From Mixophyes australis (Eukaryota; Chordata; Amphibia; Anura; Limnodynastidae), in assembly GCA_036250195.1 (NCBI GenBank), contig JAVHZZ010000003.1, positions 294,349,065 to 294,413,064 of the forward strand: a stretch of 64,000 nt of DNA. The letters are read 5' to 3'. A model generated the notes under the pieces. It saw only the letters and a program-made list of their open reading frames with translations, ran no database searches and was not told the DNA's origin. The translations under genes and the position numbers were made by a program. Of the stretch, positions 11,675-39,377 are shown piece by piece (position 1 is the stretch's first letter; each line of letters opens with the position of its first letter).

Positions 11675-12935
11675 CTTGGAAAGACAAAAAGGAAGCACAG
11701 AGCACTTTCTCTATATTATAGATACCACCATAACCATATTCATATAAAACAGCTTTTATTAAAACAAATGATAACAAATTGTAAAAATACATTACATCAA
11801 AAATACAAGAAAACCAAAAAAAGAGCAGAAACCAGTTCAGTCTTTCAATAAGATTTCAATTTGTCAAATAGTTCCTGGATCTTTGCTGTTATATCTCAAG
11901 GAGTCGAACTTACGCATTTCTCCACATTCATTAGTGGTTTTATCATCTCTGATGAGGCACAGATGTAAGATCGGCTCCTTGAGATACAACAGCAAAGACC
12001 CAGGAACTATCTGATTCATTGAATGACTTATATCAAGTTTTTCATCAACTGACTGACCCGAGGCTTGATAAAAGTATTTTGGACAGAGGAAAGAGGAGGG
12101 TAAGTATACCGCAGTGAGAGCTAAATTGACTGATCAATAGAGGATTGCAGTGAAGCTGCAGTGTGCGGTGTCAAAAGCCGCTGACACAGTTTCTATGAGT
12201 CACACTTCAGATCTATGTTTCATCCTTAATAAGCTGATTTTACATCTAAACTACCCCCAAGAGATTGTAATCCATAAGGAAAGCATAACATCTTTACAGG
12301 TCTATGACTTCATTCATTTGATTTTGGTTCATACATTTTCAGAGTCAGTATATGAAGCATCAATTATTGGAATATTTTCCCTATATGTGCACTATAGGCA
12401 ACTTGCAATCTAATTGAAAGTCTGAACTGGTTCCTGCTCTTTTTTGGTCTCTAAGGGCCTTAAGGAGAGCAAGGCAAAAAAGGAGTAAATTTGATTCTGG
12501 ACAAACTATGTTACAATGCAAAGAGTGCAAATTAGTTTATTATTTTGCACATAAGTTAAATACTGGCTGCCTTTTCACGTAGAACACAAATACTTGGTAG
12601 CTTTATTTTTATACTGAAATTTAAAGTTGATCTAGGACATGTCCTACCCCAATTATAAATCTGTCCCCACATTTTAAATGTATCTCTCCCTCAAATGCAA
12701 CATGGTTTTGCCAAGGTGCATAGTTACTCCTTTTTTATGCTTTGCTCTCCTTAATGACTCAGGCCCAAAGTGAGCTTGAAACTTTTATAATTCATTTGTA
12801 TTTTTGATGTAATTTGTTTTTTAAAACTTTATGCTAATTTGTTTTTAATAAAAGCTGTTTTATATAAATATGCTTATGGTGGTATCTATACTATAGAGAA
12901 GGTGCTCTGCTCTTGCTTTTTTTCTTTCCTTATGT
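11675..12935. mobile_element. Foldback element with long inverted arms, split by a MITE
   Basis: Left arm (about 11675-11860) and right arm (12409-12454 plus 12767-12935) are inverted copies. They share AGATACCACCATAA, ATAAAACAGCTTTTATTAAA, TTACATCAAAAATACAA, and the GAGCAG-AACCAGTTCAG region. A smaller hairpin sits inside at 11870-12008 (GTTCCTGG...CTTTGCTGT and its inverse). The middle (12060-12400) is unique with no clear coding. The class is unknown; it has no visible transposase. Confidence 0.75.
12455..12766. repeat. MITE family A, full-length copy inside the foldback arm
   Basis: Starts GGGCCTTAAGGAGAGCAAGG and ends GCTCTCCTTAATGACTCAGG + CCC. The uninterrupted left arm of the host foldback element reads straight through this point, so this copy inserted later. 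Confidence 0.85.
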
Positions 12936-14751
12936 TAGTATAAATATACCAGGAATTGAAACACAACAATTCCCATAAGGAGCAGCATTGCCCATCTCTT
13001 AGTATCAAAGTGGTGATTGTATTTATAAGTGTAATATTATTTCCCTATATTTTAAAAGATTGTGATAAAACTGGGTGTATTTAATGTTGAAGTCAGCGCC
13101 CAGTAATATCCTGTTTTTGGATATACTTGTTTCAGGATTTAACACACTCGTCATGTTAATTAACACCAATTACTATAGATTATCCTATTTTTCCAAGAGA
13201 AGGAATATTAGTTGTGATATTCTGTGACTTGCTGTATTTATACTGTACTCTCACTAAACTTCAGTGGGTGAAAAGTTACATATGAAATGGGTGGGCCTAA
13301 CTAAGAAGGCAGGTTCTAAACAAAGCACAGCGTAATAGGCCAAATTATGGTTTACCTATGAGAAGCATTCAAGTCATTGGGACCTTTATGACAAGCCCAT
13401 TACGGTCATTTGTGTCACCTAAGCAATTGTACCTGGTAAATATTAAATGTATGAATTTATTTATAATACATGAGACTGTAAGATAAATTGAACTTTTCCA
13501 TAGAGAGGAGTAACATTAATTGTCCACATTTTTTTATTTTAAGCAACCCATTTACTTTCTCAACTGATTTTAGTACAAAATACAGATATGTTTATGTCAT
13601 TTTATCTTTGAAATACATAATTTTATGTTCCACTTTATTAAAAGTGACTATAATTCCAACATATTTTAGGATTATTTAAGATAGCTTAGTTGTTTTATAT
13701 AGTTCTAAACAAGTCTACATATGACTGCAGAATATGTCTGAAAATGTTTGCTTGTCTATAAATATATTTTATTTTCATTTGATCACCAAACAAGTCTTGT
13801 AGCCCATTTAGTCACACATGCGCAAGGGCAAATTGCACAGATTTAATCACTTGACATCCAGACCAGATGATGATGAGGATTAACTGCTGGAATTTTTTTA
13901 TTCTGCTCCAGTTTTAAACATACAGAAGGGGGCTCCCATAACTTAGAATGCCAAATCAATTAGAATGAACAAGCAGAATGAACAAATTGGTCAACCCCAT
14001 CTATGTGGGCAACTTATGAATGGCTGTGAGTGATGATGTGAATGAAACACAAACCTCACTGATGTTATCAAACGTTAAACTTTCAGATTACAATGTCAGA
14101 CATTACTGAAAGCAGTATGATTATTCAGATCAATTAGAAACAGGATTTATATGACACAACATAAAATATTTAAGTGAAAGTTGCAAAATAGCTATCTGTT
14201 AGGACTAAATCTTCTATTCTGAATAATCTCTCTGAACTCTGCCTTTCTTGAAAGTTGTATGAAACTAATATTATTTAAAATACCTCTAGATACCAACAAA
14301 GAGCCTATATATAACCCATTTGGTACATTTTCAGGAGCTGACTTACTGTTGCTGGCTATCTTTATCCTTTGAGACCTTACGAAGTCCTGAATGCAGTTGA
14401 AGCTTGGTTTCAAAACATAGGTAATTGAAATTGACTGCGCTCAGGGCCGTCGCTACTATCTAGGCTTACTAGGGCAGTCATTTAAATCACCAATATTTCA
14501 CATGCACCTACACACTAAGATACTGACATGCTGTCATTCATTTAGAATCTTTATTTTTCATGGCACTCCTACACTGATCTCTACCCCCCATCCCTGAGGA
14601 TTTAAATAACGCACTCCTCCTTCCTCACTGGCTGGCAATTGGGTAGAGGGGGTGTGTTTAATTTAATTTTAATTAAATTGAGTGAACCCTGTGTGCTCTC
14701 TACCTTGTGCTGTGAAGCTGCGGCTCCTACTCCTCTGTGTCAGTGACAGAC
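12936..14751. other. Unassigned sequence
   Basis: AT-rich, no coding signal. At 14,445-14,480 there is a GC-rich scrap (CAGGGCCGTCGCTACTATCT), a possible repeat end. Confidence 0.4.
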
Positions 14752-15560
14752 TATGGACCTGATTTTGATTTAGGAGCAAAGCAAAGAAGCGAATTGCAGC
14801 TTGGCAAAACCATGTTGCATAAGAGGGAGCCTTTCCGTGATACAATTCTGGCTTATCACCCCTTGGGAGGCTTTAACCTATCAATCCCGCTATGTTACTC
14901 TGTATATTATTGTAAGGGGCACTGCAGATTCAGGTTTTTTAGCGATTTCTTATACATCAGATCGCTATGTAAACCCGGTAATATAACATTCTAAATATCA
15001 CTATCAGCTTACAGTGCCTCTCTAATTACAGGCAATAGAGTTTTCACACATACTGTATGCAATAGATACAATTATTAGTGCTATTTCAGCCTATTATTGA
15101 ATATTTATTAGGATATAGGTGAGACTTTGCAAAAAAAACCTTCCCCCTTTTTTTGCATTTTTAAACCACTGATCACTATTTTTATTTTTATTTTTATTAT
15201 TTCGCTCATCTACTTTCCATTTTAATCATACTCAATAAAAGTTAAATTTTAATAAGCACCCACGGAGTGCCTCAAATTACACTATCTTTCCTTCCCTTCT
15301 CTCCTCTTCATATATAAGAGGGGCAAGTAAATTTAAAATGTGAGGACAGATTTATAGTTGGGGTAGAGCATGTCATAGATCAACTTTAATTTCAGTGTAA
15401 ATATAAAGCTATCAATTATTTGTGTGCTACATGAAAAAGCAGCCATTATTTTCCTTGCATGCAAAAATATAAGTCAATTTGTACCCCTTACATAGTAACA
15501 TGGTTTGACCAGGTGCAAAGTTGCTCCTTTTCTTTGGTTTCCTCTTGCTCAAAATCAGCC
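14752..15560. repeat. MITE family A copy interrupted by another insertion
   Basis: The left piece (14752-14827) has TATGGACCTGATTTTGATTT and CTTGGCAAAACCATGTTGCA. The right piece (15314-15560) resumes with AAGTAAATTTAAAATGTGAG and runs to the other end. The two pieces are collinear with the full copy and flank the insert described separately. Confidence 0.8.
14828..15313. mobile_element. 486-bp insertion with 9-bp target duplication
   Basis: Flanked by ATAAGAGGG at 14819-14827 and at 15314-15322. The insert starts AGCCTTTCCGTGATACAATT and ends near CTCCTCTTCATAT. Its second half has an AATAAAAGTTAAATTTTAAT stretch and GCACCCACGGAGTGCCTC. I see no terminal inverted repeats or coding. A 9-bp duplication suits a retroposon or possibly an LTR; the family is unknown. 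Confidence 0.65.
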
Positions 15561-16169
15561 CCCTTGAGTGTGGCACTATACTGTGACATCCCAGCACAGC
15601 ACCAGGAGCAGCAGCGCTGACTCTGACATTTCCCCTTCTGTCTGCTGTCACCACCCAACTTGTTCCACATAATATAAGAAGTGGGAGGCACAGCACTTGA
15701 AGGGTTAACGCCAAGTACCCTTCTACCAGCCTTGACTGAGCCATGTGCATGAGTAGTACAAGAAGTAACAATCTAGTTGCGTCAGTAAGTGGTGATATCT
15801 CACAAAATGAGAAAGGCCCAATTACACACAATGGATCAAACAGCAAATACGTGGTTTGCAGGAGAATCTTTAACTAGTAAACTGCTGCATTTTAAAAAAA
15901 AATAAAGATCAATCAAGTAACATATGTAATACTCCTTACTTGGCCTGTTTGTAGACTTATGGGTTATTTTAATCTTCTGCACACATAGTTTATTTTGGAA
16001 TGTGGAGTAATGATATTTTTGTTTCCAATATTTATATATGTATTATTTTCTAACGCTGGCAGCTATACTGTAGGGCTGGGTGCAGAATTTGCAGCTGAGC
16101 AAACATGTTGCACTGCAAGGGGTACAAGTGCCAACATTTTTGCATTCTCTGGCATGATGTACACACATA
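15561..16169. other. Unassigned sequence
   Basis: No gene. The segment 16075-16130 (GAGCAAACATGTTGCACTGC) looks like a degraded piece of MITE family A. Confidence 0.4.
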
Positions 16170-16344
16170 GGGCTAGATTTACTAAGCTGCGGGTTTGAAA
16201 AAGTGGGGATGTTGCCTATAGCAACCAATCAGATTCTATCTTTCATTTATTTAGTACTTTGTACAAAATGACAGCTAGAATCTGATTGGTTGCTATAGGC
16301 AACATCCCCACTTTTTCAAAGCCGCAGCTTAGTAAATCTAGCCC
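16170..16344. repeat. MITE family B, hairpin copy
   Basis: Near-perfect palindrome with ends GGGCTAGATTTACTAAGCTG and its inverse. Arms include GTTGCCTATAGCAACCAATC, with a short unpaired centre near 16,245. No coding. Confidence 0.9.
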
Positions 16345-16737
16345 ATACTGGCTAACACTCTATTTACCCTGCTTTTAAGAGTTTGGCAAAGCTGCGATTC
16401 CCTCGCAATTTTAGATCAGGGTTTCCGTTTTATATTTCTCTCCTTGTGGCACAGGATACTTTTTTCCAGGTGTAAATTTTGTCTACAGTAGCTGGATTTG
16501 CTCCTAAATCAACCTCTCATATGTTACAGTCATAAAAAAGTAGCTAGTATTTTCAATAAAAATGGCTTCTCTTGAAAATGTATATTTAACCCCTACATAA
16601 CAGTATTTTTGACAATAAGCATATTGTGTTATATATAAAGTGCAGGTATCGGGAGTAAAACAATGACAGCTATAATCGTGGTCTCATCTTGTAAGAACCT
16701 ACAATGACACAATCCAAATGCAAAACCATCCGCATTT
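16345..16737. other. Downstream flank of VIP
   Basis: No feature found between MITE B and the VIP poly(A) site. This is the likely 3' end of the transcription unit. Confidence 0.4.
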
Positions 16738-17680
16738 GCAGTGATGATAAAATCTCTTTATTATCTGCATATTTCATAAGATACATTCATTTTGAAAAAA
16801 TATTATAATTTCCCAGTATCCACTTTATATATAAGTAATGCTGCCATCAGCAAAGATATACACAATTAAATTTCTGAATTTTTGCTGTAGATAATTTTTT
16901 ACATTAAACAAATCTCTGCCTCCTATCTCCCTTTAGGCATGTCTTAACCTTTTAAGATCCTCAACTATTTTACAATATAACATTAAAATGACAGATACAT
17001 TCAGCATCTTTATTTGACTTAAATTATCAAAATATTTTAAAACAAAATAAAAGTTAAATACAATTCATGAAAAGGTGCATTATTTATATGGGCCAGATTC
17101 AATGTATATATATTTTTTCTTTTGAAGAAGAAGACATATATTTCAATATATTCGGGGTGTAACAATTATTCTGTAATCAAAAACCAATCTGGTTGTATAG
17201 AGGGAAATATGAAAGCTCACACAAGCCATGAAAGGTCTCTCTATATAAGGCTGGTAAAGTGGGCTATCATCAATTGGCTACACTGGACATTGCTGAGTCT
17301 TTAATACTGTTTACAGGTTTAATCCAATACACATAAGTCACACTCCCCTGACATTTATCATCCTACAAAGTGTAACACTGTCCTTTTTTCCATGTTCATC
17401 TTTCAAATGCGTTTATTGAAATAATGTATTTGAAGCATATGAAATCACAGGCTTTCCATGAGATTTTGCATATCTATGTACAGCTGTAGGTAGAGATCTC
17501 TAAAGTAATATTTACAGTGTAAACATCAACTTTTAAATATAAGAAACAAATTTGTCACAATTTTCACCTCACAACATATTTGTTTTGGTTTGAATACAGA
17601 AGTAATATTTTTGAAATACTATGTCAAACTGAAAAATATAGTAAACTTGTTCTCTTCATCAAATAACCAAAAGATCTTCT

Positions 17681-17689
<9 letters not shown>
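16738..17689 (-). CDS. VIP: VIP exon 7 (last two codons, stop, 3' UTR)
   Basis: A long pyrimidine tract and TTGCAG acceptor precede AAC CTT TGA at 17689-17681, giving the final residues Asn-Leu. This completes HLPLNL, comparable to bird HLPLDL, and is why this acceptor was chosen. About 940 bases of AT-rich 3' UTR follow, a plausible length for VIP. The 3' end is set by the AATAAA at 16762-16757. Earlier AATAAA copies at 17417-17412 and 17014-17009 could give shorter transcripts. Confidence 0.85.
16757..16762 (-). terminator. Poly(A) signal of VIP
   Basis: AATAAA on the minus strand, followed about 20 to 40 bases later by GT-rich sequence (GGATGGTTTTG, then TTGGATTGTGTC), the usual downstream element. 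The cleavage site is inferred at about 16,738. Confidence 0.6.
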
Positions 17690-33339
<15,650 letters not shown>

Positions 33340-33349
33340 AATGTCAAAT

Positions 33350-34224
33350 CTGTTGAAGCAAATAATTTTCACATTGAATTAAAAGGAATGCACAGTATTA
33401 TATGTTACATGTCATGTATAATATATGTACCATGAATATTATTAACATGGGATTGTAGACAAATTCTGCCCTTCACCAGTGCATTTACAATGATATAAGC
33501 AAAGGTGTTTGTAAAGATTACATCAAATAGCAGACTATAACTCTTTATTTGTTATAAAGTATATGCTAACTGACACCAAAAGATAATTCTGTATAACATT
33601 TTGGACTTAAAATGAATAATAATATTATTTAATAAAGTGAACTTAATTATCTACTTATTGTTTGTATAACAGAGACATTTAATACTCAGCTTTTCATCGT
33701 TTGTACCTTAATAAAATATTAAATTCAAAGACTAGTGGATAAAGTAACTGAAACTTGGAATTGAATATAATTTGAATGAAATATTATTCAATTATTACTG
33801 CATGACCTTGTAGTATTGTTGCTATTTGCACTATTGTACAATCAAATCAAATCACTTCAATGCATGAAATAATGCATTTTAAAACATGCTTACACATAAA
33901 ATGTAACCACATGAGCTTTTAATAGTACCTGCACTCACTTTTAAAAAATGTGCAAAATATATATGATTTTAAAAACGTAATTAGAAAAATGTAGATATCT
34001 TGAATGAAATATATAAAATATTTTCAAGGAAATAAAAGTCTCTGCCTGTCTGTCTGACTGTCTGTCTATTTATCCATCTTCTATCTATCTATCTATCTAT
34101 CTATCTATCAATCTTGCATTCTTTCTCAATCTATATCAATAGTTAAGTATTAAGGAAATGTGCCATTTCATATGAGCTAGACCTAAGGTAAACCACCATT
34201 CAAAAAGTAGATAGATAGATAGAT

Positions 34225-34288
<64 letters not shown>

Positions 34289-34469
34289 CAGGCACTCAGT
34301 CTCATATGTTATTGCTAAACTTATATAATGTGTTTTATGTAAAAAAAAAAAAAAAAAAAAGTAGATCAAATCACCACTGTACTGAAAAAAATATTTAGAA
34401 TCTACTTTGTTTCTGTGTTGTGCAGCTATTATATCAATAGTATTCTCTTTGATTGTTTTATCTACTTAC
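33350..34469 (-). other. VIP intron 1 with tetranucleotide repeats
   Basis: This 1.1-kb intron separates the non-coding exon from the signal-peptide exon. It contains two complementary tetranucleotide tracts (34080-34109 and 34207-34288) and a run of 20 A at 34341-34360. Nothing else is recognisable. Confidence 0.75.
34080..34288. repeat. Complementary CTAT and GATA tetranucleotide tracts
   Basis: (CTAT) about 7 units at 34080-34109 and (GATA) about 20 units at 34207-34288, facing each other across about 97 bases in VIP intron 1. They could pair as a hairpin. Confidence 0.95.
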
Positions 34470-34712
34470 CTAAGAATATAGTTCCCTTTTCCCTGCAGTA
34501 TGTCCTTTTCCCCCAAAACAGCAGGCACTTTCAGAACTTCCTAGTCGCACAAGATGGGGACGAGTTGATTCGCTATCTATGGTCCTGAAACTCTCAGCCA
34601 AGTCTGCTGGAGATGGACGTGTTGCTCGTGGAAGTTAGATCTGATCTTTTACTGCTCTTCTCCTGACACTGCAAGTACTGTACTTGTCAGCCAGCCTCGA
34701 CTCCTCTCATTT
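34470..34712 (-). other. VIP: VIP exon 1, non-coding 5' UTR
   Basis: Reading the minus strand, the segment ends at a strong donor, CTTAG|GTAAGTAG, with the last exon base at 34470. It contains no ATG, as expected for the untranslated first exon that VIP genes have. The 5' boundary is estimated from a TATA-like element about 30 bases upstream and is uncertain by tens of bases. An alternative AT-rich box at 34709-34716 would move the start to about 34,685. Confidence 0.65.
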
Positions 34713-34737
34713 AATACTCACAGGCTGAAACATGCTC

Positions 34738-34747
34738 CTATAAAAAC
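34738..34747 (-). promoter_or_regulatory. TATA-like box of VIP
   Basis: The minus strand reads GTTTTTATAGGAG. It is suitably placed between the CRE at 34,800 and the non-coding first exon. A second AT-rich candidate, ATTAAAT, lies 28 bases downstream. Which one is used cannot be decided from sequence. Confidence 0.5.
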
Positions 34748-34796
34748 GACTGGGAGAGAAGGGCTGGTCAAGAAGACTAACTCGAGTGGCTTCTGT

Positions 34797-34807
34797 TAAG
34801 ACGTCAC
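34797..34807 (-). promoter_or_regulatory. cAMP response element of the VIP promoter
   Basis: The minus strand reads GTGACGTCTTA, containing TGACGTC. It lies about 90 bases upstream of the predicted start and about 60 upstream of the TATA-like box. The mammalian VIP promoter is induced by cAMP/CREB through a CTGTGACGTCTT element in the same place, so conserved cAMP control is a reasonable inference. Confidence 0.75.
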
Positions 34808-36676
34808 TCCAAATCCCACGGGGATACACTAAAAAGTCGTCATCACCTCGTTGCTTAAGACTACAGATGAAGTTTCTGTGTGATCAATGAATTCCATAAT
34901 ACATGACTATGTAGCGGTTAATTTACTTAGGTAATGAATGATTGCCCATCTACAAAGTCATTAACATCGCTACATTTGTATCGAGACATACAATGATGGT
35001 ATTATAGCTGTATTCACATAACAGATGATCGTAAGCTGGTATTCATCAGCTGTTTGTATATACACACTTTACAGTTAGCATATCTATTATTATGACTTTC
35101 ATTGTGTTTCACAGTATTACTATATACTGTAATCAATTATTCACAGCCCCAAATGTAGATAGATAAATAAATAGATAGATAGATAGATAGATAGATATTA
35201 CCAGGTTATGAGTGAAAATAGATTGATTTATCGATAATATTTAATTTATAGAAAGGATTTAATGAAACATGCAGATTTCCCTTATTTCTTTAGGAACTAG
35301 CTAAAATAAAGGATGAGCAAAACATTTGGGACAGTTGTATTTCTTAAATATTCACTTTTGGCAGTCTGTGATAAAACTGAAGAGTTATATTTATAAACAA
35401 TGTAACAATTTATACATAGACACATTTAGAGACCGCAACTACTTGTAGCTATTAGTAACTTTTTCTAAGTTTAGACTTCTATTTGCAACGTTTTTAAAAT
35501 TAGTTGTAATCAGACTGCATCCTACTTGTTAGTGCTGCAATCTCATCTGATGTCTGATGTCATGAAGTTCTAACGTCTGCTTGTAGCCCTCGGTTATCAG
35601 ACTAATAACCATGCACTGACACTTGTGCATTTTTTTACATAATTGTTACGTCTTCAGGTCATGCTGCCTTATGTTAAAACCGTCTATCGAATATTCTGCA
35701 ATTCCTAATCTTTCCTTCTAATCAAATTTTGCCAAAATTAAACGAATTAAATTAAAACTGCCTGGAAATTTGTTTATCTGCTGACAGTTTTAACTGAAAC
35801 CAGAGTTCCTGCTATGGCTTAATTCCAGGAAATTTCATCCCTTACCTAATGACTCAAGAACGATGCATACAAAGTACATCTCTGTTCTGGGCAGCTATCT
35901 GGCTCACCTTTTGCCCTTCGCTTGTGATTTGTCTTCAGAGCACAATCGTGCAATGAGGATTGGTGAAAACAATGCGTGTTTACTTATAAGAGCTTGTGTG
36001 TGTAAACAAATCTGTGAGATTGTATGTGTTAAAAATATAACAATACCATAAAACTCTTTCTTTTGGAAACGTTAACGTGAAATGAGTGAAATGAGAGCGC
36101 CCTCTTGAGGCCCGGACTTCTTTGCACATAATTTAAGTATATTTTTAGTGATAATATTTCAAAGAGAACGTGAGTGAGCACTGATCAAAAAGGAACTCAG
36201 GCTTGATATGTGTATGAACGGATTACAGGTAAACAGTCTTCACCTGCAACCTCGTTGTACTTAAACTATATTGTCTCTCAAATTAGTCTAATTAAATTCA
36301 CTACCTAAGAGGTTAATAATTGTATACTGCATATACAGCCTGCAAACAACTTTACAACCATATGAATTTCTATAATTGTACTGTATTTTGTATGTGGCCA
36401 CATTTTGATTTTAAGGGTTTGTTCCGGAAGCATGGATTACAATTACACATAAGCTGTTTATATTCACTACATGTTTCCTTGTATATCTTTTTTTTGCCAT
36501 TTTAGTAATTAATGAAATAGCACCTGTTACATCAAATATACCATAATATAATTACTTAGATGTTGTATTTATTATTTTAGGTAATATGTATCAATAAAGT
36601 AATTATTTTTTGTAGCTGACCTACTGTATATGCTAATATAGAGTCAGGATCCATTGTACTAATTATTGTAAGTAAT
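34808..36676. other. Upstream flank of VIP
   Basis: No gene. A (GATA)n tract of about 10 units lies at 35157-35196. The CpG content stays low, so there is no CpG island. Confidence 0.5.
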
Positions 36677-36868
36677 TATGGGCCTGATTCATTAAGGATC
36701 TTAAATGAAGAGTTATCTTATTTCAGTCTCCTGGACAAAACCATGTTACAATGCAAGGGGTGCAAACTAGTTTTCTGTTTTGCACATAAGTTAAATACTG
36801 ACTGTTTTTTCATGTAGCACACAAATAATTGATAGCTTATTTATACACTGAAATTTAAAGTTGATATA
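36677..36868 (+). repeat. MITE family A, short subfamily copy
   Basis: TATGGGCCTGATTCATTAAG, then GTCTCCTGGACAAAACCATG, ending at AAATTTAAAGTTGATAT. It lacks the second terminal repeat. The copy at 48714-48905 stops at the same place. Confidence 0.8.
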
Positions 36869-37841
36869 TGGTAAGTAATTTTTTTTTCATGTCGGGGTAT
36901 TACTCTTCAGAATTGCCTTGTCGTTGTCGTTGCTGTCGGGGTAGTTAGTATCCTTAAATGGTACTGCACCCCTTCTCTTTTCTTGACTGCAGGTTAACCG
37001 TGATGTGGATTGTAACAGAAGCAGAGGGCAGTTAGGCAACAGAGTGTGGAGTAGCAAACCCGTGTGGAGTGGCAATAGAGGATGGAGGAACACAAACCAA
37101 AAAAATAGAAATAGGTGCACAATATATAAAATACTATCCTAGTATACTAAAAACCAATCACAATTTTTGTTTTACCATAAATCAATTCCACCTTCCAATA
37201 TTGTCTGTCACAATGTTTATTACTTCAAATCCAACTATAATGAGATTGACAGTATAACAATATTATAGTAAACCGCACAGTGTACACTGTTTAATGAAAC
37301 AATTCATAAAAAAGCTTACTACATTTAACACATTCATCTTGAAGCAACAATGCTCTATTAAAAATACAATAACATTTGTTAGTGTGCACACTAAGGTTCA
37401 ACTGGCTCTATAAACGGTATCAGATTAATTAGCGCAGTATTGTTTCTGATATCTTAGCACTGATATAACTCTCTAAATGTATACCACATAAATATGGGTT
37501 TTCCTTTCAATAATTCTGCAATATATGAGGGTAATTTGGCAGCTGTCACTCTGTAGTCCTCAATCCACAGTTTCTTTGTATTGCTATGATAGAATGTGCC
37601 AATAATATATTTTACTATGCGTTTCATTATAATTCAAATAACTTCTTCAGAGGATGATACAAAAAACTGCAATTGCAATCCATCTACTTTTTATAGAGCA
37701 GGTTAACACACCTGTACAATTACTTTAATTGGTAGGTGGAGATGCACAAACTAGATATTAACCCTATATGACACATACATAACCTCTCAGAGAAAAATAG
37801 CATATAAGGAGCATTTATGAAAATCAAACATTCATAGCTCC
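36869..37841. other. Unassigned sequence
   Basis: No gene or recognised repeat. GC content rises toward the LTR. Confidence 0.4.
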
Positions 37842-38595
37842 TGTCAGGCGTCGTCCTGCTTTTGCCTCCAGATGGGCGCCTGCCCCCTTGCAATGCCCGC
37901 GACCCATTGCATAGCGATGGGACATTCACCGTTTCTATTTGCATGCATATGCAGAGCTTGGTATTCCGTCGCATTGCATCAAGACGTTCTTCCTGTTATG
38001 ATCTGCACGCATGCGTAGGGCATTGCATCCTGTCACATAGCGACAAGAGACTCTCTTCCTGTTCAGCGATTGGTTGGGTTCCTTCCTCCGATTTGGCAGC
38101 ACTTATCAGGGAACACTTCCTTATATTTAAGGATCACTCTGACTCTACATGGGTGCCAAAGTATTTGGTCCTTAACCTTGCTCCAGCATTGTTCCTGTGT
38201 ATTCTGCTTATTTGGATTTCTGTCCCGGCTTGTTCCTGACTTCTCCTTTGGTTACTGATTTTGGCTTAGAGTGATTCCTGGTTGTGACTCGGCTTCCTGA
38301 CTCTTCTTCTGCTCCTGATTTGGCTGTGTTTGTCTCCCTGGTTTTGACCCGGTTTGCTGACTACCCTGTGCACTGCTCTATCCAGTATTCGTGTTCCATC
38401 ACCGCTGCTTTATTTGTTTCCTCTCCAGCTGACTGATGCTAAGGGCCGCGACCTGCACGTCTCTTGCAGCGAAGTCCATACCTCCTTGCCGGGGGTTCCT
38501 GCTGAAAAACAGGGGCGTGTTAGACTCTGCGCCTCTGTACTCAGTAGCGCCAACTGCTGGTAGGTGTCATCATCTTCATCCTCGTGGTTGTGACA
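37842..38595 (+). mobile_element. Solo LTR of a gypsy-like element
   Basis: 754 bases starting TGTCAGGCGTCGTCC and ending TCGTGGTTGTGACA, flanked by the 5-bp duplication GCTCC (37837-37841 and 38596-38600). TG...CA ends and a 5-bp duplication are LTR hallmarks. Its 3' part (GGGCCGCGACCTGC, GTTAGACTCTGCGCCTC) is shared with the LTR at 41239-42356, so both belong to related families. ORFs inside are not genes. Confidence 0.9.
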
Positions 38596-38600
38596 GCTCC

Positions 38601-39377
38601 CTACCAAACATCACTATTGTATACTTACAATAAATTTGTCAAACTTATAATGATGTTATAGTAATATTAATACTAATAGCAATTTGTTCACAATTTCAAT
38701 TTATTCACAAGTGTTCAAAAACTGACTTATTTCTAATATATATTTCAATATGTCCAAAAAAATATAAATGTATATATGCTATACAATGATTAAAAAGGAA
38801 TAAATAAATGTAAATAAATAAAAGAATCTGAATGAAAAATAAAAGTAATAATAATATTGGAAATAAAAATGATAAGGAAAATGAAAATATGGAGTTATAC
38901 TTATACATTAACTGAACAATGCAAATAAATATATGTAAATATGCAAATAAATATGTGTATAACATATGATGAACAAATTAATTGGTTTTCAGATATTATA
39001 ATTAAAATGTTATATAAATGCAGGAACAATAATAAATGGAATCATGCATCAGAAATAAACATAAAGGAACCCCAAGCCTTATTAGCACATAGAGAAGTGA
39101 ACATAAACTCTCATGACTCTAACAACATGGTGACTGGCCTGTAGTAAGTATAATATTAAGGATCCTTTCCAAATTCCACTGACAGATTAGCTCATTAAGG
39201 TCCACAGTCTGATTCTAGTGTCAATCTGTCCCAAAGCTAAGCAGCGCTAATACTTATTTTGAAGACTTACAAAAAGATGACAATGTATGAATGATAATAA
39301 ATAATATAAACAATATAAACAATATAATAATTTTGAAATAAAAAAAAATCTGACCCTTTCTTAACCTCAGTCACTGA
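38601..39377. other. AT-rich unassigned sequence
   Basis: Very AT-rich with many AAATAAATA-type words (38.7-39.0 kb and 39.29-39.35 kb). No gene. Confidence 0.5.

Noticed and set aside
34136..34369. ORF with Leu-Ser-Ile-Tyr repeats
   Set aside because: Translation of the GATA tetranucleotide tract.
37862..38239. 125-codon ORF on the plus strand
   Set aside because: Lies wholly inside a solo LTR and resembles no gag, env or host protein. Chance ORF in GC-richer DNA.
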